A DNA stretch of 64,000 bases from Lentinus brumalis (lineage: Eukaryota; Basidiomycota; Agaricomycetes; Polyporales; Polyporaceae): the NCBI GenBank assembly GCA_001792895.1, contig MARA01000006.1, forward strand, positions 1,798,001 to 1,862,000. Direction: 5' to 3'. How positions within the stretch are numbered: the stretch's first letter is position 1; every line of letters begins with the position of its first letter. Below the pieces are notes generated by a model. It was not told the DNA's origin. It worked only from the letters and a program-made list of their open reading frames with translations, and searched no databases. The translations under genes were made by a program, and so were the position numbers. This document shows, one piece after another, positions 56,653-64,000 of this stretch.

Positions 56653-58361
56653 ATGGCTGACAGCCTTGTGCTTCCCGCGATTCCCTCGGATATAGCGATG
56701 GTGTGAGTAGTATGTATGGGCTGCAATACGTTTGAGGACCTGACTCTCTGCACAGAACAGGACCAGCGGTGAGTCGCCACGGTGTCTAACGGGCGCGCGC
56801 TGAAGATGGTGTCGACGGCGGTACCTAGCTAATCGGAGTATGTCTCAACTGGGGATTAATGGGAGCCCTGATTGTCCAGCTGTGTGAGTGCGAGCCACAT
56901 TCTGTTGTCGTTGCGGCTTTCTGACGTCCGTTCTCAGACTTCTACCACTTGACATTCCAAGAAGACCACACTGCACTTCGGGTTTTAGGTAATCCTGACT
57001 GTGCCTTTGGTTGGAATCGCCTTGACATAGTCTGTCCAGTATACGGTTTGTTCGTACTGGACGTACTACAGACTGCATTAGTGACAGCGGACGCGTTCCA
57101 CTGGTTTGTCTTCGGCTTCGGAAACATGGATAGGCTCGACGACACGTTCTTCAACTCGTGGGACATCCCCTTCCTGGATGCGGTGATCGCTACCATCGTG
57201 CAGTCGTTCTACTGTTGGCGCATCTGGTATTTCACCAAATCGAAGGTGTTCCCAATCCTCATTTGTTTGGTGCGTCCTATGCTTCTACCTCTCGAGTCTC
57301 GCTCTGCGTGCGCTCACCCTGCACGGCGGCAACAGGTGTCTCTCACGCAGTTCGGCGCTGGAATGGCTACGGCAATCAAGGTTCGTCGACCATACGTTGT
57401 CTAAGAATCCAACACCTCAACGTGTTTAGGCGTTCCAAGGCGGTAGACTCTCGCTGATCAGCGTCGAGGAGGTCGCTCAACAGACGGTCTGTTCTACGCC
57501 GATGTACGTCGCTCAAGCTGATAGAACTCTGTTAGACGTGGCTCGTCGCAAGCGTCGTCGCCGACATTATGATTACCGCTGTCATGAGCTACACGGTAAG
57601 ATCGACTGCCCTGCCGTGGAACGAAAGCTGAATCCTCTGTCAAGCTCCTTCGAGAGCGGTCGATGACCCTCGCCGCGAGGAGTACCATAGATCGCATTGT
57701 GCGAATCACCGTCGAGACCAACATGCTCACCGGTATGTTTCTGTTCACTCCTTTCCGAGCTGCTCCTAAAGCATGTTCAGCGGGCGTCGCTGTGATTGGG
57801 CTGGGCCTGTATCTTGGGTTCCCCGTAAGTCTGCGCCAGAGAACACGTTGATTCTGATTCCAATATAGTTGCCTCCACTAGGAACACCCCACACTCGTTG
57901 TACCTCCGTAAGTGCTCGTCAGTCTAGCGTATCTTCAGCCTACTGCACCGTGTGCTGAATTCAACGCAGCACGGCTATCATGGGGAAGCTGTGAGGCTAC
58001 TTACTCCATACAAATCATCGAGGGCTCACTACTTAATTCCTTCATCGTTACACGCGTCAATAGCTACTCGAACTGCCTAGTCGCGGTCCTGAACAACAGA
58101 CGACTTCCGTCCGGCAAGTCACTCACGTCTCATGGCTCCAGCGCCGACTCGCACTCGTTCAGGCCCGCCACAGATTGTCAACTCACGACGGAAATCCAAG
58201 TGGACGTCCCGCAAACAACGGACATGGACGATGAGATGCTTGACGAACCGGTTCGTCGTGTGTTCGGGTGCAGCCACGGCGACGCTGACCTTTTCTCTTG
58301 TCGTACACAGAAATCATCGGACTCGGACCCGAAGCATCTCAATCGCGGCATGAGAGTCTAG
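56653..58361 (+). CDS. DUF6534-type seven-span-like membrane protein
   Basis: Ten or so short exons. The start is MADSLVLPAIPSDIAMV, followed by the family pattern TGPALIGVCLNWGLMGALIV + QLYFYHLTFQEDH, then VYGLFVLDVLQTALVTADAF, HWFVFGFGNMDRLDDTFF, DIPFLDAVIATIVQSFYCWR + IWYFTKSKVFPILICL, a short FGAGMATAIKAFQGGRLS, TWLVASVVADIMITAVMSYT, RSTIDRIVRITVETNMLT, VAVIGLGLYLGFP and the C-terminal DUF6534 signature YSNCLVAVLNNRRLPSGKS. The hydrophobic segments imply about seven membrane spans. The family is expanded in Agaricomycetes and has no known biochemical function; sensing or transport is a guess. A hydrophilic tail ends LNRGMRV. Exon joins were followed by phase for the main blocks; the short exons around 57830-58060 are less certain. 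Confidence 0.78.
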
Positions 58362-58576
58362 TCGCCGACGACTCGGACGAGCGAGCAAGTGCTCACCAAC
58401 GTTGTCAACCATGGCAGTCGCATGCTGGTGTTGGAGGCGATCCGGGTGTTCGATGGTTCACATGGAAGTTCCTTCATTGGGTATCATCATACAGGGTATC
58501 GTGGTACAGTCTACATACTATGATATCTGTGTCCGTCGCATTCTGGTCCTTTGAGCGCAACATACGCTAGGTATCT

Positions 58577-59620
58577 TCACCACTGGGCTGGCCCGAGGCG
58601 ACCTTCACCTTCGGCAACCAAGGAGCTCTGAGGCCGAGAACTCGAAGCCCCCTGGTGGGCATGTTGTGCATGCGACAAAACACTGTGGGGACCAAGCATC
58701 GTCGGATGGTTGTGTAGCGTATATGCGTCAGGAACGTTCAAGCGAGGAGTAGCGACGAGGGGACAGCACGACGAGTATACCTGCTGAGGAAGGTCTAACA
58801 GCAGCCCCGGGATGTAGTAGCCGACTACTGGCGGCGGAGGAATATACTCAACAAGGGCCTCGAAGACCCCGCGGTCTACGTGCGTGAGCATCGTTAGGGC
58901 CAGGTTGTCGAGGGCGAACGGTCCGTTGGGTGTGATGACGAGGGGACGAGGGGACCCAGCGACAGCCTCGCGGGGCGGGTAACATGGGGCGCGCTGAGAA
59001 ACCACATTCAGCGTTGTCTGCGCCGGGCCCCACATTCACGAGCTCCGTGCACTCACCATCAAAAAGTCGTAGTACGCATCGGCGACCTGCATAGCGAGCT
59101 CGCCCTTGCAGGTCACGCCTCTCCCCCTGCGCGGGTCCAGAAAGATCGTGCGGCTGAACCGCAAGTGTTGATATCCGGGCCACTGTCGCGGGCGGCGGAA
59201 CGACCGAGTGTCAGTCATACATAAGTACGCAGAATCTCAAGGGAAACGAGATGAAATACGCACACATATTTTGAGCTCGACGTCCCTCAGGCCGGTCTCC
59301 AGGATGGTGTGGTCCTCGAAGTCTGGGATCATGCGGTACAAGACCTCCAAGTTTGCGGGGCGGGCGGATCGGCTGAGCAGCTGGGCCATGGGCACGCCGG
59401 ATACTTTCGTGCCATAGCGAATGTGTCGTGGTCCCGGGAACTTGAAGTGTGAGCGGTCGGTGTGGGACTTGATATCAAGGGATGGAGGTATGAATTTAAA
59501 AAGGGAGGGAGGTATGAATTGACGAGGTTGAGCCCGAGGAGCGGGAGCGGGATGAGTGGTTTGGGGAACCACTGAAAAAGCACCACTGAGTGGCGTGGCG
59601 TTCGTTCGACTTGAACTCAT
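58577..59620 (-). CDS. Unknown basidiomycete protein, copy 2
   Basis: Paralogue of the gene at 53.7-54.7 kb, with a normal ATG (MSSSRTNATPLSGAF) at 59620. Blocks in order are RHIRYGTKVSGVPMAQLLSR, DFEDHTILETGLRDVELKI, (intron) WPGYQHLRFSRTIFLDPRRG, VTCKGELAMQVADAYYDFLM, (intron) LVITPNGPFALDNLALTMLT and EYIPPPPVVGYYIPGLLLDL. The end is ...EGEGRLGPAQW-stop. The order and intron places match copy 1. The upstream TATA-like sequence TATAAGTACCAGTAC with GTCTCGACGGTGTG matches copy 1 (TATAAGTACACG...CTCGACGGTGTGG), so the promoter was copied too. No domain is recognised; no signal peptide or membrane span. Neighbouring the TauD gene on the same strand, as in copy 1, suggests an ancestral two-gene block. 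Confidence 0.68.
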
Positions 59621-59664
59621 GATGGTGGATGGTGAGGAAAAAGCACTGGACACACACCGTCGAG

Positions 59665-60780
59665 ACATGTACTGGTACTTATAGGCCCACCCACGTTGGG
59701 AAGTCAATGCGTCGAACCTGTGGCCAATGCGGAGGACAAAGCGCCGTGACAATGAAACTTTGGCACGGAGGTCCGGAGACAAGTAAGTACTTACTGACAT
59801 TTGATCCACTCGTAGATTCGTCAGGATCCACACGGAAGATTGACCCGGGCTGGCCAAGCACAATGCTCGACCTCAAGGCCTCAAAGCCGTACCCTAGGAC
59901 ATTCATGGCGACAGCTGGACCCTTCGACGTACATTGCTGTGCATTGAATGAGGAACCGCTGACCGTCGTTGTGGTGGTTGGCTTGAATTCGAGCAGAGGC
60001 GCAACTTCGGGGCCCTCGCTTGAACTTCAGCATTCAGCTGCGCCTCTGTAACAGTCGAGCTTTACGAGCAACTGCGATCGGGGCGAGCTGGCCGAACGAA
60101 GGATAAGCTGGCGAATTCGAGACAACCACCGAGGCAGACTGAGCACAACCACTGGCAGGCTCACGAGTCACGACGGTGTAGCGTCCTTTAAAACAGCTGC
60201 CCGAATGTAGTATGAAGTTGAGGGTCGCACATACGGCAGTCCACAGTGCTTACCATCCGATCTTGGACACCAGTCCGCGCCGCATGCCTTCGTTTTGCGC
60301 ATTTCCAGCCGACGCCGACGAACCACAGAACAATCGGAGATTTCTGCAAGCGACTGGTAAGTATCCGCTCGTCGACGGGTGCCACTGGCAGCGCCTTGAG
60401 GATGAGAGCTTACATGGGAAAGTTCGGGAGGACAGCACCTCGCCGTGCAACATGGAGAGCTGGCTCCGTGAACGACGTGTCCGAAGTGTTGCTTGCCCAA
60501 GCGTCGTGCTCACGACGCCGGTGCCCTGAGGCTTACGGCACCATCACGACCCTTGCGCCCACAGGCCCCTGACCATGCAACGAATTGTAGGTGCAGCACG
60601 ACATGCGGGAAACACGAAGGCCGCCTGCGTGCCGCCCTTAAGGGCGACACTCGTCCCCAGGCCACCGCATGCTCGCACGAAGTGATCACGGAGAAGGGAC
60701 GAAGCGGGGAGTGCATACCAACGTACCTCCGAGGCAGGTCGAAATCGGATCTTGCAGTGGCACTGGCGGCACTATGTTCC
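59665..60780. other. intergenic, nothing recognised
   Basis: Short open frames only. It holds the promoter of copy 2 at its left end and the 3' flank of the dioxygenase gene at its right. Confidence 0.4.
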
Positions 60781-62423
60781 TCAAGACTGTAATACAAGTG
60801 GCAAGATGAGTTGGCGCAACCGGAGGCCGCCGCATACGTTAACATTACAAAAATCGATCCGCACTTCAAGTTCAACGTACTCGTACACGCAGCCCTTTCT
60901 CACAATGTCCCGCTCACGCATACTTGCGCACGTCCTCGGGGTAGGGCCGGCTGGTTCGTCCGACGCAGCGAGGTTGCACTGGTGGAACGCGCGGACCTGG
61001 TCCTTCTTGAACGCGCCGACGACCGAGTGAAGCAGGCCGCGGTTATGGAACAGCACTAAATCGTTCTCGCGCCTGTGCACACAGACCTCGTAGTTAGCCA
61101 GCAGCACTTACTGAGAAACACCGTACATCGCAGCGACTTACCAGTCGTGTGGATAGACCAACTGGCGCAGGACGGGATGAGAAGTCAGTTCGCGTCGTGC
61201 TGAGCTCGAACGATCGGGGAAGAGACGTACGGGGGGCGCGATCGCAGGGCGCTGCATCTTGTACAGCAAGGCCCTGACTTCCTTCAGGTCCGTCAGATGG
61301 GCGCCGTCTGGGAACAGCGCGCCCTCGCGGCTTGCGCCTGCCGGGAGCGGGTCGATGAAGAGCTCCTTCGCGCCACACGGGTGCACCTGGAAGTGCAGCT
61401 CGCCCGTGACGGGGTTCTTCCAAGTCTAGTGCGCATACAGTAATCACACGAGTGAGCGAGCGCATGGAGGGGGCCGAGGGGCAGCGGGGACGTACGATCG
61501 GGTACACCTTGATCTTCTCCTCCTCCCAGGGCGGCAACTCGGTCTCCGGCATCTCGAGACCTTCGGACATGATGCCGAGCCCGGTGGGGAGCGCGTGCGC
61601 AGGGGCCATGCACACGTACGGGTGCGGGCTGTACTTGACGCGTCCGCGGACGGCGAGGCTCTGGAGCTCACGCGGGAGGATGTCGAACATGGTCTTGCCG
61701 CTCACGAACGCGGTCGTCCCGAGCGGCACCTCGAGCTCGTCGCCCGTGCCGTCGTCGTACCGGACCGTCTGGCGCGCGCCCTGGGGCACTATCTTGGCGT
61801 ACAGGGTGGTGACCCGGGGCGGGCTGAGGTTGTACAGCGCCGCGTCGATGTGCCAGCGATAGAAGCGCGTGATGCCCTTCTCCGTGTCCTCGGCCGAGAC
61901 TTGCGTCTTGTGGAAGGTGGTGTGCGAGGGGTGTTTGAGCATCGCTTCTGCGAGCCCTTCGTGGTTGTAGACGGTGCCGTTGCCGATGAGCTGCACCTGA
62001 GGGACGCGAGGGATAGTCTTCAGGTCGGGGTGGAGGATAGACTTCTTCTCCGCCTGCGTCTTGTTGTTTCCATGACCGTAGCTCTCAGAGGACGGGTCGA
62101 AGGCCTGCATCGCGTCAGACACTGAATGTACCTGAACGTGAAAGCCAAGTGCCAACGTACCTTCGTCAGCGCGTACTGCTGCTCGGGAGTAAGATTTACG
62201 TTCCGGAAGAGGAGCACACCGTACTGTTGACATGCATGTCAGAACGATAGCTAGCCCATCAATCGCAGAGCGAGCGAACCTTGTACAAGAGATCGTGGAC
62301 CTCCTTAAGCTCCTCCTCGGACAATTCGCCAGGTTTCACGCCCTTTACCTCTCTCCCGAAGTCCTTGAACTTCTCAGCGTCGGCAGTCGGGGGAAGGGGA
62401 ATTGGAGCGAGTTCGATGGCCAT
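60781..62423 (-). CDS. TauD/TfdA-type 2-oxoglutarate dioxygenase
   Basis: Exons start at 62423 (to 62280) and 62223-62161, then a long exon from about 62111 to 61495 and three shorter ones. It begins MAIELAPIPLPPTADAEKFK, then FGREVKGVKP, YGVLLFRNVNLTPEQQYALT, AFDPSSESYGHGNNKT, QVQLIGNGTVYNHEGLAE, TRFYRWHIDAALYN (the HxD iron ligand pair), TTLYAKIVPQGARQTVRYDD, GTTAFVSGKTMFDILPRELQ, WKNPVTGELHFQVHPCGAKE, LFIDPLPAG, LVYPHDWRENDLVLFHNRGL and LHSVVGAFKKDQVRAFHQCN (distal His and the 2-oxoglutarate-binding Arg). Such enzymes use Fe(II), O2 and 2-oxoglutarate to hydroxylate small molecules, in some cases taurine or related sulfonates; the substrate here is unknown. Near the C-terminus the expected EDVRKYA-stop is out of frame by one base (60914-60935 region); as given, the protein runs on to 60781. 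Confidence 0.86.
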
Positions 62424-64000
62424 GATGTGCGGTCTGTTACTGTGGTGCGTTAGGGATGGTGGCAGCGGATAGACGGAGACGTTGAGGGGGCGTGACTGTA
62501 TATGTAGGGCAGTACTTAGTAGATGCATGCAGGGTGCCCGTTCCCACGCGAAGGCCGCTGGCATGCGGTGAAGTCGAAGGCGTCCAAGCACTTCTTCATG
62601 ATCACCCTGGCCAGAGAGGTAGAGGAGGATGTTCCTAGACCTCAGTGACCGCACCACGCCGGCGCGATGAGGTACATCGCATCCGTTTTGATTCCGAGCA
62701 CGCAGCCTGAAGGATGCATACGGGGGAAGATGCGTGACGCGGCCACAACATCGCTACTCGGGGTCCCTGCGGCCTGGTGCGGAGATCAAGCTTCTGTGAC
62801 ATAAACGGCAGTGCACACTGCACGGCGGTGGCGAGGGACGTCCTACTTACGGTCTAAGTACCCTCCTCCAAACCGAGGGGATGGTCCGAAGAGAGCAGAC
62901 GGGAAACTGCTTTCCGGTGTTCGTGGCGGGCTACGGTACGGTACCGTGCGTGCGCTGTCGACAAGTATGCGACGGGCAAGGTCCTACGGCGGCGGAATCG
63001 CGCTTGTACAGACATAGGCAGGAGTGCTGTACGCAGAAGCGAGTCGGTAACGAGTCGCGGCGGTGAGCGCCCGACTAGATTCAGCACGAATGGCAGCAAC
63101 GCTGCCAGCTTGTCTGATCAGCGGTGAGAGAGCATTCGTCAAGTATAAGGTTCCATCCCATTCCTCGCCACAGAACTGATGAACTCGTTGGTGCGCACCT
63201 GGTAGGTAGGAGGGGTACCATCCAGACGAGACACAAGTCATCCGCATCGCGCGGGCATCCGCATACTGCGGGGCACCTGCTCTATGATGCATGTGGCAGC
63301 ATGGCAGAGAAGGCACGTTGGTTGAGGAGAGGCCGAGAGGTATGAGTAGTCGCCGTTGCCCGTTCCGGTAAATTAGTTTGCGGAAGCCGCTCTGCTCGAC
63401 GGTAGGATGGTAAGTATCCGTCGCATCGATTGCGCCCAGTCGCGTAGACGGCGGTCAAGTAGTAGCGTCAGGGTCTTGAGCATGCATCTTTCGAGGCCGA
63501 TAAGTAGCGATAGCGCGGTAGGTTTGGCAGGGTTTGTCTCCCGTGGAAAGCCGCCGAGCGCGCGCTAGCCTCTGTTCTCTCTCTCCGCCACCGCCACCAC
63601 GATCCAATGGTTCGGAGTCCGGACCCCGATATACTTACGCCAGTCTCCAGTCTCCGTACGTATCCTGAATTTGAGCAGAGATCTTCGGTGAAACGCGGAT
63701 TCCACTCCTTCGTCTCCTCCCTCTGATGCCTCGGTCAATTGTTGAACGTTGAGTGCTGATATACTTCAAATCTTCATCGTGAGCTGCGAGCTCATCCAGC
63801 GATTTCTGCCTTGTCCTAGGAGGTCTTGTATCGCCTCATCGCAACTGGAGACGTACTTGTCTAACCTAAGTTCTTCTGTTGCAGCTTCTCCCCGCCGCCC
63901 ATCCCCCGACCACCGCTGCGACGTCCAACAGCTCGCACTTGAAGGACGCGTCATGGCCACGCTTTCTGGCTGTGTCGGGGACCCCGTCCACGGAATCAGC
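62424..64000. other. 1.6-kb terminal stretch without a recognisable gene
   Basis: Only short open frames without motifs. The right end beyond 63540 is pyrimidine-rich (TCTCTCTCCGCCACCGCC) and could be the promoter of a gene outside the window. Confidence 0.4.

Overview
The window is nuclear DNA of a filamentous basidiomycete, most likely an Agaricomycete. Its genes carry many introns of about 50-60 bp with GT...AG ends, exons are GC-rich, and the gene content fits: membrane protein families typical of mushrooms (DUF6534), secreted GH55 glucanase, GtaA-type glutaminases, ATG27, ataxin-3 and RPL11. The species cannot be named from sequence alone. Exon joins given here were built by hand from reading phase, splice consensus and family similarity.

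Layout. 0.4-1.4 kb: a protein with an RNase H1 N-terminal (viroplasmin-like) domain (-). 2.2-3.5 kb: ATG27 (-), divergent from an ataxin-3 deubiquitinase gene (3.9-6.4 kb, +). 6.6-7.4 kb: RPL11 (-). 7.58-10.76 kb: a complete hAT transposon with target duplication, terminal inverted repeats and an apparently intact transposase. 11.9-23.1 kb: three tandem membrane-anchored glutaminase-like genes; the first is a pseudogene. 23.1-26.5 kb: no recognisable gene. 26.5-28.3 kb: an unrecognised gene with one apparent frameshift. 29.1-32.6 kb: GH55 exo-beta-1,3-glucanase (-), apparently with a 2-nt exon. 34.9-35.5 kb: relics of an Rds1-like gene and of an S33 peptidase gene. 35.9-37.7 kb: single-pass membrane protein (-). 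38.5-42.1 kb: a large conserved-looking protein ending in a HicA-like domain. 42.6-43.9 kb: a homeodomain-like gene (-) with internally duplicated helix/intron units, next to a 1.6-kb tandem repeat array at its 5' side. 46.7-47.4 kb: small membrane protein. 48.2-49.5 kb: ATP adenylyltransferase (Ap4A phosphorylase). 51.6-53.6 kb: membrane-tethered S33 peptidase. 53.7-62.4 kb: a duplicated two-gene block (unknown family plus TauD dioxygenase) around a DUF6534 membrane protein gene; one TauD copy is a relic. The last 1.6 kb has no recognisable gene.

How it fits together. The core genes (ATG27, ataxin-3, RPL11, Ap4A phosphorylase) are ordinary housekeeping or proteostasis genes. The rest is accessory: nutrient-scavenging surface or secreted enzymes (glutaminases, glucanase, peptidase, dioxygenase) shaped by tandem duplication, probable gene conversion, decay and a transposon insertion. 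The points most worth checking are the 2-nt exon, the repeated homeodomain helix-3/intron unit, the HicA-like eukaryotic domain, and the glutaminase ectodomains joined to a conserved cytosolic tail.
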